Assembly: GCA_947450765.1 (NCBI GenBank)
Contig: CANFXC010000015.1
Span: forward strand, 1 to 46,547
DNA length: 46,547 nucleotides
Direction of reading: 5' to 3'
Origin: Comamonadaceae bacterium
GTDB lineage: Bacteria > Pseudomonadota > Gammaproteobacteria > Burkholderiales > Burkholderiaceae_C
The stretch's first letter is position 1, and each line of letters starts with the position of its first letter. The position numbers were made by a program, and so were the translations under genes. Under the pieces are notes generated by a model, which worked only from the letters and a program-made list of their open reading frames with translations, was not told where the DNA came from and ran no database searches. Positions 9,478 through 18,969 of the stretch are shown here, in pieces.

Positions 9478-10179
9478 ATGTCCACTTTGTCCACTTTCAT
9501 GCCAGCCAAGCCCCTACTCAGCCGCAATGTGACGATTGCGCTGAGCGTCGTATTGCTTCACGTCGGCTTGATCTGGGCTCTGCAAAGCGGTCTACTGATC
9601 CGGGCGGCGGAGATCCTGATACCTGTCGAATTGCTATCGCAGTGGGTTGAGCCACCGGCGCCCATGCAACCCAAAAGACCACCGCAGCCAGAGCCGCCAA
9701 AGCCTCCCGCTAAGCCGCCTGCGCCGATACAGCCAACAGCGCCGCCCGTGCCGGCACCTGTTCAGCCCTTGGCCATTGCGGCCCCAGCCGTGCAGGCGAC
9801 CGTGCCCCTAGCCGCCGTGGCAGCACCGACGACGCCATCCAAATCTGCAGCTCCCGTACAAGCACCGCCGGCGCCTCCAGCGCCAGCAGCCGTGGTGCAA
9901 CAGCCTTCAAGCAGCGCTGACTACTTGCAAAACCCGAAGCCGCCTTACCCGTCGCTGAGCGCCCGTCTGGGTGAAGCAGGCAAGACCGTTTACAAGGTCT
10001 GGATCGGTGTCGATGGCAAACCCCAACGCGCCGAACTGGTCAGCTCCAGCGGCTTCCCGCGCCTCGACAAAGCTGCCTACGACACCGTCATGTCTTGGCG
10101 CTATGTGCCGGGCAAGCGCAACGGCGTCGCCGAAGTCATGGCCTTCAACGTTCCAATCCATTGGGAACTGCGGAATTAA
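9478..10179 (+). CDS. tonB: TonB energy-transducing protein
   Basis: TonB spans the periplasm and passes proton-motive energy from ExbB-ExbD to outer-membrane receptors. The 233-residue protein has one N-terminal membrane anchor (about 18-40), a Pro/Ala-rich spacer (about 58-148, with repeated KPP, PEPP and PAPI stretches) and a C-terminal TonB domain (about 150-233) containing PPYPSLSARLGEAGKTVYKV and SSGFPRLDKAA. A second ATG at 9499 (MPAKPLLS) is a possible start; no strong ribosome site separates the two. exbB and exbD follow on the same strand. The two siderophore receptors upstream are its obvious partners. I see no Fur box in the 105 bases before it. Confidence 0.93.
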   Translation: MSTLSTFMPAKPLLSRNVTIALSVVLLHVGLIWALQSGLLIRAAEILIPVELLSQWVEPPAPMQPKRPPQPEPPKPPAKPPAPIQPTAPPVPAPVQPLAIAAPAVQATVPLAAVAAPTTPSKSAAPVQAPPAPPAPAAVVQQPSSSADYLQNPKPPYPSLSARLGEAGKTVYKVWIGVDGKPQRAELVSSSGFPRLDKAAYDTVMSWRYVPGKRNGVAEVMAFNVPIHWELRN

Positions 10180-10236
10180 CCAATCCGTCCAGTCCCTGAC
10201 ATCTATCTCAACTTTACGAATCCGGAGAACTGCTTC

Positions 10237-10959
10237 ATGAATTCCCAATTTGGTTTGGCCAGCGTCTGGTCGCAAGGTGACATCGTCATCCGATCCGTCG
10301 CGGTACTGCTGCTGCTGATGTCGCTGGCATCCTGGATGGTCATCATCATCAAGTCGCTAGACTTGCTGCGCTACAAAAAAATCGCAAAGAACGCCGAAGG
10401 TTTCTGGCACACCAAAGACTTGGCGGCCGGCTTGGCCAGTCTGGGATCAGACCCAACGAACCCCTTTCGCCAACTGGTTGAACATGGCCGCGAAGCCACG
10501 ACCCACCACCGCGACACGCAAACCCAGTTGGGCGACACGCTGGACATGAGCGACTGGGTCACCCGCAGCCTGCGCCAAGCCATCGACGACTTCACCACCC
10601 ATTTGCAGTCGGGCATGGCGATCCTCGCCTCGGTCGGTTCCACCGCACCATTTGTCGGTTTATTCGGCACGGTCTGGGGGATTTACCATGCGCTGCTGTC
10701 GATTGGCGCCGCCGGTGCCGCCACCATCGACAAGGTGGCGGGCCCAGTCGGCGAAGCGCTGATCATGACGGCACTGGGACTGGCCGTCGCCATTCCGGCG
10801 GTACTGGGCTACAACGCCTTGGTGCGCGGCAACAAGAGCGTGCTGCACAAAGTCAACCGCTTTGCGCATGACCTGCACGCCTACTTTGTCACTGGCGCGC
10901 GTGTCAGCGCTGGCAGTCCCGCCAAAATGCCACATGGTCCGACCTTGACTAAAGCCTGA
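10237..10959 (+). CDS. exbB: Biopolymer transport protein ExbB
   Basis: ExbB is the inner-membrane scaffold that, with ExbD, forms the proton-driven motor for TonB. The 240 residues show a first membrane helix (about 15-40), a large cytoplasmic part, and two further helices in the MotA/TolQ/ExbB domain (about 128-155 and 175-200), with GSTAPFVGLFGTVWGIYHAL and EALIMTALGLAVAIPAVLGYN. The start has a good GGAG ribosome site. It lies 57 bases after tonB and 11 bases before exbD, which indicates one operon. Confidence 0.95.
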   Translation: MNSQFGLASVWSQGDIVIRSVAVLLLLMSLASWMVIIIKSLDLLRYKKIAKNAEGFWHTKDLAAGLASLGSDPTNPFRQLVEHGREATTHHRDTQTQLGDTLDMSDWVTRSLRQAIDDFTTHLQSGMAILASVGSTAPFVGLFGTVWGIYHALLSIGAAGAATIDKVAGPVGEALIMTALGLAVAIPAVLGYNALVRGNKSVLHKVNRFAHDLHAYFVTGARVSAGSPAKMPHGPTLTKA

Positions 10960-10970
10960 GCGAGAACAGC

Positions 10971-11381
10971 ATGGCCTTTGGAACCCAAGACGACACCGAC
11001 GAGGTGATGAACGAAATCAACATGACGCCGCTGGTCGATGTGATGCTGGTGCTGCTGATCATCTTCATCATCACCGTGCCGGTCATGAAGCATTCAGTGA
11101 ACATTGATTTGCCACTCGCCAGCAACGAGGTGCAAATCACCAAACCCGAAACATTGCGACTCAGTGTCGACGCGCAGGGTCGCTATTTTCTGAACGAGAC
11201 ACCGGTCGCCGACGATGAACTGGCACCTCAATTGAAAGCGGCCGCGGCGAAAAGTCCGCAGCCTGATGTGCACATCAGGGGCGACAAAGCCGTGCGCTAC
11301 GAGCGCGTGGCACAAGCTATGGCGGCGGCCCAGCAAGCCGGGCTGCGCAAGATCGGCTTCATCACCGAGCCGAAAAATTAA
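10971..11381 (+). CDS. exbD: Biopolymer transport protein ExbD
   Basis: ExbD has a single membrane helix with the proton-carrying aspartate and a periplasmic domain; it works with ExbB to energise TonB. The 136-residue protein has the helix MTPLVDVMLVLLIIFIITVP at about 18-37, with the essential Asp at position 23. The periplasmic domain ends with the usual RYERVAQAMAAAQQAGLRKI segment. It is the last gene of the tonB-exbB-exbD set. Confidence 0.95.
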   Translation: MAFGTQDDTDEVMNEINMTPLVDVMLVLLIIFIITVPVMKHSVNIDLPLASNEVQITKPETLRLSVDAQGRYFLNETPVADDELAPQLKAAAAKSPQPDVHIRGDKAVRYERVAQAMAAAQQAGLRKIGFITEPKN

Positions 11382-11413
11382 GTCCTTGGCAAGCGGTTCA
11401 GAAGTTCAGCGCT

Positions 11414-11821
11414 TCAAAGGCCGATAGCCGCGATACCCGCGCGCGCCACTTGCGCGTCTTCATTGGACTTCACACCGCTGACACCCACAGCACCCAGGCA
11501 AACGCCGTCTTTCATGATGGGCACGCCACCTTCGAGCAAACCCTTCAGGTGCGGGGCACTCAAAAACGAGATGCGGCCGCCGTTGATCACATCTTCGTAA
11601 ACCTTGCTCTCACGCCGGCCCATGGCGGCTGTGTTGGCTTTGGCCGGCGCGATGTGCGAAGAAATCGGGGCCGCGCCATCCAGCCGCGCCAAATGCAGCA
11701 AGTGGCCGCCGTCATCGACGATGGCAATGCTCACCGCCCACTTGTTCTTGAGGGCTTCGGCTTCAGCGGCGGCGGCGATGATCTTGACGTCTGCGAGTTC
11801 GAGGACAGATTTTGTTTGCAT
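11414..11821 (-). CDS. GlcG/HbpS family protein
   Basis: This 135-residue protein belongs to the GlcG/HbpS (DUF336) family. HbpS of Streptomyces binds haem and senses redox state, while GlcG is found in glycolate loci; the function of most members is unknown. Family signatures present are SIAIVDDGGHLLHLARLDGA (about 30-49), the KANTA stretch, and GGVPIMKDGVCLGAVGVSG near 98-116. There is no signal peptide, so it is predicted cytoplasmic. It lies convergent to exbD, beside the iron cluster, which makes a haem link attractive but unproven. An AGGGAAA ribosome site precedes the ATG. Confidence 0.85.
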   Translation of the reverse strand: MQTKSVLELADVKIIAAAAEAEALKNKWAVSIAIVDDGGHLLHLARLDGAAPISSHIAPAKANTAAMGRRESKVYEDVINGGRISFLSAPHLKGLLEGGVPIMKDGVCLGAVGVSGVKSNEDAQVARAGIAAIGL

Positions 11822-12026
11822 GTTGTTTCCCTGTTAATCCAAAATCTCAAGCATACGCATGTTTCACAAGGACAGATGGGGGTAATCACCCGCACACCGG
11901 CTAAAAGAGTCCTTACAAAATGTAGGCAGTGAGGCTAAGAAAATGGTCAGTCGGCGGCGGATGTCTTTAGAATAAAATAGGTCTGCTCTTTTCAGACCCT
12001 CTGTAATTGAACGAGGAGAACACTTC

Positions 12027-12716
12027 ATGAATGACAAAATTCAAGACTTTAGCTACGGCTACCAGCCAACGAGCCTGGAGCGGAACCGGGTTCTGCGCAA
12101 CACCTATTGGCTGCTCGCCCTGAGCATGTTGCCTACCGTGCTCGGCGCCTGGATGGGCGTTGCGACCGGCATCACAGCGAACCTGGGTGGCGGTATGGGT
12201 TTGATCGTCTTCATGGGCGGCGCTTTTGGCTTCATGTACGTCATCGAGAAAACCAAAAATTCAGCGGCCGGCGTCCCGGTGTTGCTGGCCTTCACGTTCT
12301 TCATGGGCCTGATGCTGTCACGCATGATCGCCATGGTGCTCGGTTTCAAGAACGGCACGGACCTGATCATGACCGCTTTTGGCGGCACGGCCGGGGTGTT
12401 CTTTTTAATGGCCAGCTTGTCCACCGTCATCAAACGTGACCTCTCGGGCATGGGCAAATGGCTCACCGTCGGTGCTGTGGTGCTGATGGTCGGCGCAGTC
12501 ATCAACATGTTTGTCGCCTCGTCGGCTGGCATGGTGGTCATCAGCATGATGGCGATTGGTATCTTCAGCGCGTTCATCTTGTATGACCTGAAGCGCATCA
12601 TCGACGGTGGCGAGACCAACTACATCAGCGCCACTTTGGGCTTGTACTTGAGCATCTTCAATGTGTTCCAGAGCTTGCTGGCGCTGCTCGGCATCTTCGG
12701 CGGCGAGCGCGAGTAA
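12027..12716 (+). CDS. Bax inhibitor-1/YccA family membrane protein
   Basis: This 229-residue integral membrane protein belongs to the Bax inhibitor-1 family (YccA/YbhL-like, called TMBIM in animals). Bacterial members have been linked to pH-sensitive calcium leak and to FtsH regulation; the role here is not known. Seven hydrophobic segments can be seen from about residue 28 to 225, the family Asp-containing stretch FSAFILYDLKRIIDGG lies near 182-197, and the C-terminus is short and charged. The start has a strong ribosome site (CGAGGAGAA). The 205-base upstream gap contains a small hairpin (GGTCTG/CAGACC, 11980-11998) in the likely leader and nothing else I recognise. Confidence 0.9.
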   Translation: MNDKIQDFSYGYQPTSLERNRVLRNTYWLLALSMLPTVLGAWMGVATGITANLGGGMGLIVFMGGAFGFMYVIEKTKNSAAGVPVLLAFTFFMGLMLSRMIAMVLGFKNGTDLIMTAFGGTAGVFFLMASLSTVIKRDLSGMGKWLTVGAVVLMVGAVINMFVASSAGMVVISMMAIGIFSAFILYDLKRIIDGGETNYISATLGLYLSIFNVFQSLLALLGIFGGERE

Positions 12717-12748
12717 CGCTTTCTCCAACAAGCTGACTTCAGCTGACG

Positions 12749-12776
12749 AAAAAAGGGACCTCACGGTCCCTTTTTT
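12749..12776. terminator. Bidirectional terminator between the BI-1 gene and rlmD
   Basis: A stem GGGACC/GGTCCC with loop TCAC is flanked by A residues on the left and six T on the right. It can therefore end transcription from both directions, as the convergent arrangement of the two genes requires. Confidence 0.88.
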
Positions 12777-12795
12777 CATGGGTGCTTCAAAACAC

Positions 12796-14313
12796 TCAAG
12801 GCCGCTCAAACACCGCCATCGACTCCACGTGCGCCGTGTGCGGAAACATGTTCACCACGCCTGCAGAAACGCAGCGATAGCCGGCTTCGTTGACCAGCAG
12901 ACCTGCGTCGCGCGCCAAGGTAGCTGGGTTGCAGCTGACATAGACAATGCGTTTCGGCGCTGTCCAATCAGCTGGCGGCGTGACCGCTGGAATCGCGTGC
13001 TCGCCGGTGTCGACCCCGTCTTCGTAGACCGTGGCCCGCACAGGCCCAAACGGGTGCAGCGCCACCAAGGCTTTGAAAAGCTCAAACGCACCTTCGCGCG
13101 GCGGGTCGACCAACCACTTGTCGGCTTGACCATCCTGCACCAGCAGAGCGGGCGTCATCTCAAACAGATTGCGCGCCACAAAGCGGGTTGGCGCCAACGG
13201 GGCCAAACCAGCGGCTGGGCGTGAGGTTTGGTTGCTGGCGTAATTGGCCTGCGAACGGGCAACCAGCACCTCACTGCCTTCAATCCCAAGCACCTCAGCC
13301 GCATGGGTTGCCAGCGGCAGCGTGAAGTTGCCGAGTCCGCAAAACCAGTCGATCACGCGCTCCGTCTTTTGCACCTCCAGCAAGCGCAAAGCCCGCGCCA
13401 CCAAGACGCGGTTGATGTACGGATTGACCTGCGTGAAATCAGTCGGCTTGAAAGGCATGCTGACACCGTAGTCTGGCAAGGCGTAGGCCAGTTGCACGTC
13501 GCCCTCTTGCAAGGGATCAAGCAGCTTGACAGTGTCCGGTCCCTTAGATTGAAGCCACCACTGCAACCCCGGCCGATCAGCGGCAAAAGCCCGCAGGCGC
13601 GCCAAGTCAGCGTCGCTGAGCGGCTCCATGTGGCGCAGCACCATCGCGGTGATGGCGGGCGTGCCGTCGCCCGGGGCGTCGCCGCAGGCGAGTTCAATTT
13701 GCGGCAAGGTTTCGCGTGCTTCCATGCTACCAATGAGTTCGCGCAGCGGCAACAGCATCGCGCTGACATACTTGGGCAACACATGGCATTCACGAATGTC
13801 CGCCACATACGTGCTCTTGCGCTCATGGAAGCCGACCAGCACCGTGCCTTTTTTGCGCACGTAACGCACCGACAAGCGAGCGCGGTAACGGTAGTTCCAA
13901 GCCGGACCTTCAATGGCGCGCAAGATGCTTTCAGCGTGAACTTTGCCGATGTGCCACAAGTTGTCTTCCAGCACGCGCTGCTTCACGGCCACTTGCGCGG
14001 CTACGTGCAAGTGCTGCATCTTGCAGCCGCCGCAAGCGCCCACGTGCATGCCAAAGTGCGGGCAGCCGGGCGTGACCCGCTGGGATGATTCGCGGTGAAC
14101 CTCTGTCAGCGTGGCTTTTTCAAAGCTGGTTTTCTTGCGAAAAACATTCGCGGTAACCCGCTCAAAAGGCAAGGCACCTTCAATGAAAACAACCTTGCCA
14201 TCGGCCCGGTGGGCAATGCCCTGGGCCTCCATGTCGAGCGACTCTACGTCTAAAAAATCAGGGGGATATTCGGGCGGCAAGGCCCAGATGAGTGTCTTTT
14301 TTTCTTCCGTCAT
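12796..14313 (-). CDS. rlmD: 23S rRNA (uracil-1939-C5)-methyltransferase RlmD
   Basis: RlmD makes 5-methyluridine at position 1939 of 23S rRNA, using S-adenosylmethionine. The 505-residue protein has an N-terminal TRAM RNA-binding domain (about 20-75), an iron-sulfur cluster site with C84, C94 and C97 ([11 protein letters not shown]) and a fourth Cys in IRECHVLPK, the SAM motif [14 protein letters not shown], and the catalytic Cys in [13 protein letters not shown] near the C-terminus. It is somewhat longer than the E. coli enzyme (433), mostly from loops in the methyltransferase part. It is the last gene of the minus-strand surE-pcm-nlpD series, 59 bases after the exonuclease gene. Confidence 0.94.
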   Translation of the reverse strand: MTEEKKTLIWALPPEYPPDFLDVESLDMEAQGIAHRADGKVVFIEGALPFERVTANVFRKKTSFEKATLTEVHRESSQRVTPGCPHFGMHVGACGGCKMQHLHVAAQVAVKQRVLEDNLWHIGKVHAESILRAIEGPAWNYRYRARLSVRYVRKKGTVLVGFHERKSTYVADIRECHVLPKYVSAMLLPLRELIGSMEARETLPQIELACGDAPGDGTPAITAMVLRHMEPLSDADLARLRAFAADRPGLQWWLQSKGPDTVKLLDPLQEGDVQLAYALPDYGVSMPFKPTDFTQVNPYINRVLVARALRLLEVQKTERVIDWFCGLGNFTLPLATHAAEVLGIEGSEVLVARSQANYASNQTSRPAAGLAPLAPTRFVARNLFEMTPALLVQDGQADKWLVDPPREGAFELFKALVALHPFGPVRATVYEDGVDTGEHAIPAVTPPADWTAPKRIVYVSCNPATLARDAGLLVNEAGYRCVSAGVVNMFPHTAHVESMAVFERP

Positions 14314-14372
14314 GCCTGAATTGTCTCAGGTCGATGACCCGCCGCGTTGCTCGGCACTTCTAGACGCGAAAT

Positions 14373-15179
14373 TCAGGGCCAAGCGTCCAAGTAAGCCTGC
14401 CAATGCGGCTCCAGCGGAACGAGCTGATGCAAGCTTTCCTTGACCATCGCGATCTCCTGCTCGTACTCGGCTTCCAGCAGGCCACCGCGCATTTTTTGAA
14501 AGCGGCAATACATCAAATACGTGTTCATCACGTCGGTTTCGCAGTAACGGCGAATCTCTTCCAGCTGGCCGTCTAGGTAGGCCGGATACACAGCAGAGCC
14601 GTCCATCCCGAGCTTGCCAGGAAAGCCGCAAAGTTTGGCCATGGCGTCAAGCGGTGCATTGTTTTTGGGCTGATACATCGCCAGTAAATCCATCAGGTCG
14701 AGGTGACGCATGTGGTAGCGGCTGATGAAGTTGTTCCACTTGAACTCACGGCTGTCGTGGTCGCCGCCCTCACCCATGTCCCAGTATTTACTGGCCACCA
14801 CGCCGTGCTTGAGGCCGCGGTAATGCAACACCGGCAAATCGAAACCACCGCCATTCCAGCTGACCAACTGCGGCACATGCTTTTCAACGGTGTTGAAAAA
14901 AGTCTGGATAACTTTGCCTTCCTGACTCACGCCGCCCGGCTCACGGTCGACAAAGGAATGAACCCGCAAGCCTTCGGCATTGCGAAAGACACAGCTGATG
15001 ACCAGAATGCGCTGCAAGTGCAACGGCATGAACTCGCTCTGACCTTTAGCCTTGCGCTCGCTCACGTAGTCGGCGTAGACCTCAGCGTCGCTGCGCTCAG
15101 CCGGGGCGTCGCGCAGGGCCCGCAAACCGGCGACGTCTGGAATGGACTCAATGTCAAAAACCAGAACCGGCCAAGCCAT
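14373..15179 (-). CDS. Predicted PolB-like DEDD-family 3'-5' exonuclease
   Basis: This 268-residue protein resembles the stand-alone exonuclease domain of family-B DNA polymerases. The three exonuclease motifs are visible: D9 and E11 in VFDIES, the Asp in SWNGGGFDLPVL, and RYCETDVMNTYLMY with the last Asp. It would remove nucleotides from DNA 3' ends using two metal ions; the biological role is not known. There is no polymerase domain. The start lies 8 bases after the nlpD stop, so the genes are probably co-transcribed. In many gamma- and betaproteobacteria rpoS follows nlpD at this place. Confidence 0.87.
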   Translation of the reverse strand: MAWPVLVFDIESIPDVAGLRALRDAPAERSDAEVYADYVSERKAKGQSEFMPLHLQRILVISCVFRNAEGLRVHSFVDREPGGVSQEGKVIQTFFNTVEKHVPQLVSWNGGGFDLPVLHYRGLKHGVVASKYWDMGEGGDHDSREFKWNNFISRYHMRHLDLMDLLAMYQPKNNAPLDAMAKLCGFPGKLGMDGSAVYPAYLDGQLEEIRRYCETDVMNTYLMYCRFQKMRGGLLEAEYEQEIAMVKESLHQLVPLEPHWQAYLDAWP

Positions 15180-15187
15180 GCGTCAGC

Positions 15188-16069
15188 TCAGCGGGCAGGC
15201 AGGTATTTGAGCGGATCAACCGGCTTGCCTTGCCGGCGAATCTCGAAGTGCAGCTTGACGCGCTCGGCGTCACTGCTGCCCATTTCGGCTATTTTTTGGC
15301 CTTTGCGAACAGCCTGATCTTCTTTGACAAGCAGCGTCTGGTTGTGAGCGTAAGCCGTCAAATACGTGTTGTTGTGCTTGAGGATGATCAAGTTGCCATA
15401 GCCGCGCAAACCTGCACCGGAATAGACCACTCGCCCGTCAGCCGAGGCCAGCACGGCATCACCTGCACGGCCAGCGATGTCGAGGCCTTTATTCTTGACT
15501 TCATCAAAGCCAGCCAGCTGAGCACCTTGGGCTGGCCAGAGCCAAGCCAGATCGTCTTCGCTGCCGCTTTGTGCTGGCACGGGCTGTTCCGTGTTTGTTG
15601 GCGGCGCGGCGTTGGCAGTCGGCTTGGCCGCACTGACACCTTGCGCCGGCAAGGCTGTCGACACAGGTGCTTGACTGCTCACAGGACGGGCGACGACACC
15701 CGGTGTAATCGGCGGTGGTGAAACGCGTAGCACCTGACCGACTTCGATCTGGTTTGGATTCTCAATGGTGTTCCAACGCGTGATGTCGCGCCAGTTTTGT
15801 CCAGAATCAAGACCAATGCGAATCATCGTGTCGCCTGGTTTCACAGTGTAGAACCCGGGCTTGCCAGCAAGCTCGGCGCCTGGCAGTGGCCCGACCGGCT
15901 TGGCGGGCGTTGCCGAAGTGGGCGCCCCAGCCGATGTACGCGCGGTGCCGCGATCTTCCACGGGGGCGCTGGTCAGTGAGCGCGATGAGCAGCCCACCAG
16001 CAGCGTCAGCAAGAGCGTGAGGGCCATCAAGCCATTCAAACGGCCGGCACGTGCGGGATGATTCATCAA
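15188..16069 (-). CDS. nlpD: NlpD-like lipoprotein with LysM and degenerate LytM (M23) domains
   Basis: NlpD is an outer-membrane lipoprotein that activates cell-wall amidases at the division site. The 293-residue protein has a lipoprotein signal with lipobox LVGC (acylated Cys near residue 27), a LysM peptidoglycan-binding domain (about 92-136, YTVKPGDTMIRIG), an Ala/Pro-rich linker, and a C-terminal LytM domain (about 190-290). The zinc-binding HxxxD is absent (KGLDIAG), exactly as in E. coli NlpD, so it should act as an activator and not as a peptidase. Start codons at 16069, 16066 and 16027 are all possible. It follows pcm by about 90 bases. Confidence 0.92.
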   Translation of the reverse strand: MMNHPARAGRLNGLMALTLLLTLLVGCSSRSLTSAPVEDRGTARTSAGAPTSATPAKPVGPLPGAELAGKPGFYTVKPGDTMIRIGLDSGQNWRDITRWNTIENPNQIEVGQVLRVSPPPITPGVVARPVSSQAPVSTALPAQGVSAAKPTANAAPPTNTEQPVPAQSGSEDDLAWLWPAQGAQLAGFDEVKNKGLDIAGRAGDAVLASADGRVVYSGAGLRGYGNLIILKHNNTYLTAYAHNQTLLVKEDQAVRKGQKIAEMGSSDAERVKLHFEIRRQGKPVDPLKYLPAR

Positions 16070-16160
16070 TTCTTGTCCTCAATCTTTGGAGCCCGACAGG
16101 GGCTTAGTTACAACTTGGCCATAGCGACACAACGCATCAGGATAAAGAATCACCGACAGC

Positions 16161-16997
16161 TCAGTTGGTTCCTGATTTTAGAGGCACAAAGTGAACAGCC
16201 TCCAGCACAGTCTGGCGAATACCCTGCACCGTTTTATCTATCACCACCAGCGCTTGCTGCCCATTGGCAGTTTGCATCGGCGCCACCAGCCGGCCACCGA
16301 CCGCCAGTTGCTCTACCCACGCCGGTGGAATGGCCTCGCCCCCCGCAGCCGCAATGATCGCGGCATAAGGTGCACCCTTGGAAAAACCGTCCATACCGTC
16401 GCCAAATAACAGGTGGACATTGGCCAGCCGGAAATGCCTGAGATTTTCGCGGGCTTTTTCGTGCAGCCCGCGCAAACGCTCAATGCTGTATACCTCGCTG
16501 GCCAAGTGGCTCAGCACTGCCGCTTGGTAACCGCAGCCGGTACCGATTTCAAGCACACGGCCTAAGCGTACGTCCGTGTTTTTGCCTTCCCGCAGCAATT
16601 CAAGCATACGCGCCACGACATTCGGTTTTGAAATGGTCTGACCGAGACCAATGGGCAGGCTGGTGTCTTCATAAGCTTGATTGGCCAATGCGGTATCGAC
16701 GAAGCGATGTCGCTCGACTTGCCCCATGGCGGCTAGCACGGCAGTGTCTTGCACACCTTGCTTGGCCAGCTTCTCGACCATGTGACTGCGCACCGCCTGG
16801 GAGTCCAGACCGACGCCGGCAGGCATGGGCTTTTGCAAACCTACAACCGAATTTTTCAGCGCTAAAGGTTTGAAGACATCTGTCGCGTTGGTGCTTCTTT
16901 TGCTGGCCGTTGGCACGCCATTGTTAGGCGACAGCCTCACGGGGAAACCCGGCCGCTTGTCGCCTGCGGCAGCCTCAGGCCGCTCGGTCGCTTTCAT
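16161..16997 (-). CDS. pcm: Protein-L-isoaspartate O-methyltransferase
   Basis: This enzyme methylates isoaspartyl residues in aged proteins so they can return to normal aspartate. I place the start at the ATG at 16997, which overlaps the surE stop as ATGA and gives 278 residues; the frame is open further upstream but only inside surE. Motifs are [16 protein letters not shown] and the SAM site [18 protein letters not shown]. The first 65 residues or so, before the conserved core (about 73-278), are basic, low in complexity and not part of the usual 210-residue enzyme. The surE-pcm-nlpD order is widely conserved. Confidence 0.93.
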   Translation of the reverse strand: MKATERPEAAAGDKRPGFPVRLSPNNGVPTASKRSTNATDVFKPLALKNSVVGLQKPMPAGVGLDSQAVRSHMVEKLAKQGVQDTAVLAAMGQVERHRFVDTALANQAYEDTSLPIGLGQTISKPNVVARMLELLREGKNTDVRLGRVLEIGTGCGYQAAVLSHLASEVYSIERLRGLHEKARENLRHFRLANVHLLFGDGMDGFSKGAPYAAIIAAAGGEAIPPAWVEQLAVGGRLVAPMQTANGQQALVVIDKTVQGIRQTVLEAVHFVPLKSGTN

Positions 16998-17782
16998 GGC
17001 TGGGCCTGAGTCAAGCGTGCGGCAGTTTGTGCCCAATAAGGCAAGCGCTCGTGATCGGTCAGGTCCACCTGTAACGGTGTGATGCAAACGTAGGCCTGTT
17101 TGGTGGCATGAAAATCGGTGCCCTCACCGTCGTCCTTGGCCGGTCCGGCGCTGCCAATCCAGTACATGGTTTCGCCGCGCGGACTGGTTTGCGTGATGAC
17201 GCGCTCAGCCGCATGACGGCGCCCAAGCCGGGCCACCTTGACGCCCTTGATCTGATCACTCGGCAGATTCGGGATATTCACATTGAGCAACCAAGGCGCC
17301 ACAGTGGGCAGCGCGCCACCAGCCAGAACTTCAATGGAAGGCGCGAGTTGCAGGACCAGATCGCGCGCGCGCTGAGCTGCCACATCAATGTGCGCCCAGC
17401 CTTTTTCAGTTTGAGAAAAGGCAATCGCCGGTATACCGAAAAGATAGCCCTCCATGGCCGCTCCAACCGTGCCGGAATAAATCGTGTCGTCACCCATGTT
17501 GGCGCCGTTGTTGATGCCGGAAACGACGAGGTCGGGCCGGTAGCCCAACAAACCGGTCAATGCGATGTGGACACAATCGGCCGGTGTACCGTTCACGTAG
17601 CGAAAACCGTTAGCCGCCGTCTGCACATAGAGAGGCGAATGCAAGGTCAGGGCGTTCGACTTGGCGCTGTTGTTTTGCTCTGGCGCGACGACCTCCACAT
17701 CTGCAACGGTCTTGAGTGCTTCGTACAACGCCACGATCCCTGGCGCTTGATAGCCGTCGTCATTGCAGATGAGTATTTTCAT
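16994..17782 (-). CDS. surE: 5'/3'-nucleotidase SurE
   Basis: SurE is a metal-dependent phosphatase acting on nucleoside monophosphates, connected with stationary-phase survival. The 262-residue protein starts at the ATG at 17782, because the family N-terminus [15 protein letters not shown] begins there with the metal ligands D8 and D9. [24 protein letters not shown] supplies the remaining active-site residues. It follows the MerR-type regulator by 16 bases and overlaps pcm by four bases, so all three are likely on one transcript. Confidence 0.95.
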   Translation of the reverse strand: MKILICNDDGYQAPGIVALYEALKTVADVEVVAPEQNNSAKSNALTLHSPLYVQTAANGFRYVNGTPADCVHIALTGLLGYRPDLVVSGINNGANMGDDTIYSGTVGAAMEGYLFGIPAIAFSQTEKGWAHIDVAAQRARDLVLQLAPSIEVLAGGALPTVAPWLLNVNIPNLPSDQIKGVKVARLGRRHAAERVITQTSPRGETMYWIGSAGPAKDDGEGTDFHATKQAYVCITPLQVDLTDHERLPYWAQTAARLTQAQP

Positions 17783-17798
17783 GCGTCTGATTCTAAGG

Positions 17799-18827
17799 TC
17801 AGCCCTGTGACGGGGACACGACGACGGGTTCGCCATCATTCAATGAAATGCCCTCGTGCACCGCGACCATTTCAAGTGCACGCTCAAACATAGCCCGCGC
17901 TGAACCCGACACGGCCCGAAGGTAAGCATGCAAGTGCGCATCTTCAGCGCTGTTGTTCAGGCACTCTTGGCTGTACTGCTCAAAGCTGGCGAGCTGAGCA
18001 ATCAACTCGGCCACATGCCGCGGGCATTCACACAGAATGTTGCTCGATATACCGGCGACCCGTGCCAATGTGGCATCCGAATATTTGCGTGCTGGAATCA
18101 GGGCTGTAGGACCCGAAACAGACACTGCCTTGGAGACATCTACCAGCAATACCGAACTGATGAGATCAGACAATTCATAGTCAGACATCGGTTCCCTGCG
18201 CACCAACATCCCCAACACCTTGAGTGCCTCGACCGCCACCAATTGCCCATAGTTGTAAACAACGATGGTTTGAAGAATCGGGTGGCTTGCCGCTAAACGT
18301 TCTATCTGCTCACGCACGCTGTCGTTCAGCGTGTTGACCTTGATCAGCAAGATCCTAGGTTGGTCGTTGAAGGCCGCCATGCTCGCCTCGGCAAAGTCTT
18401 CAAATACATCAGTGACTTGAATCGAATGCGTCAAAAATTGAAGGGTGAATTTGGGTGCCGTGATACGGCTGGCGATGGCACGCCCAACCACGGCCATCGC
18501 CACTGTGCGGCCCTCAGAACCGCCCCGCGGGCTCGCCGCCGACGCGCGCTGTTGCGCCAACAAGCGGTTCAGGCTGTGAATATCCAAATTGGCAATAGCG
18601 CTGATCCCATGCCCGGCATCGCAGAGCTGCTTGAGCTGGCCAGCCTTGACGGCATCAGCTTGACTGTAAAGGCGATGCTGACCCGCACTTTTGGCAGGAG
18701 AAAAAGCGCCATAGCGAATTTCCCAAACCCGCAAGGTCGTCACCGGAACACCCGAGAGCGCGGCCACGGCGCCGATTCTGTAATGTGCTTGTTGAACGTC
18801 AGATGACGAAAATTCTGTTTGATTCAT
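17799..18827 (-). CDS. MerR-family regulator with degenerate B12-binding-like domain
   Basis: This 342-residue protein has an N-terminal MerR helix-turn-helix (about 15-85, [25 protein letters not shown]) of the LitR/CarH type. A Rossmann-like region follows (about 105-235) where B12-binding relatives hold cobalamin, but I see no DxHxxG or other histidine ligand motif, so it probably does not bind B12 in the usual way. The C-terminal helical part (about 255-325) has a C266-x-C268-x-x-H271 cluster ([11 protein letters not shown]) and C289 (YSQEC) that could bind a metal or sense redox state. It is transcribed away from an Rrf2 gene across an AT-rich region with three copies of TTGAGTAG. surE follows by 16 bases. 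Confidence 0.82.
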   Translation of the reverse strand: MNQTEFSSSDVQQAHYRIGAVAALSGVPVTTLRVWEIRYGAFSPAKSAGQHRLYSQADAVKAGQLKQLCDAGHGISAIANLDIHSLNRLLAQQRASAASPRGGSEGRTVAMAVVGRAIASRITAPKFTLQFLTHSIQVTDVFEDFAEASMAAFNDQPRILLIKVNTLNDSVREQIERLAASHPILQTIVVYNYGQLVAVEALKVLGMLVRREPMSDYELSDLISSVLLVDVSKAVSVSGPTALIPARKYSDATLARVAGISSNILCECPRHVAELIAQLASFEQYSQECLNNSAEDAHLHAYLRAVSGSARAMFERALEMVAVHEGISLNDGEPVVVSPSQG

Positions 18828-18832
18828 GAAGT

Positions 18833-18947
18833 TTGAGTAGTATTTGCGTAGAATTTATACATAAATTTCACAATAGTCAAGAATATTTCATGATTAATTG
18901 CAATTTTGAGTAGTTTTAAATCGAGAATTGTGGAATAGTCTACTCAA
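18833..18947. promoter_or_regulatory. Divergent merR/rrf2 control region with three TTGAGTAG boxes
   Basis: TTGAGTAG occurs at 18833-18840 and 18906-18913 on the plus strand, and inverted as CTACTCAA at 18940-18947. The first copy lies just before merR and the other two before rrf2. The surrounding DNA is much richer in A and T than its neighbours. The pattern suggests operator sites for one or both regulators; which protein binds is not known. Confidence 0.6.
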
Positions 18948-18969
18948 TCCAATCACCAGCAAGAAAATC

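Noticed and set aside
13228..14088. 286-codon plus-strand frame opposite rlmD
   Set aside because: It mirrors rlmD codons, has no family features, and RlmD has all catalytic and cluster residues.
16998..17087. Longer pcm start inside surE
   Set aside because: The ATGA overlap with the surE stop at 16994-16997 is the natural start; the extra residues are surE sequence in another frame.
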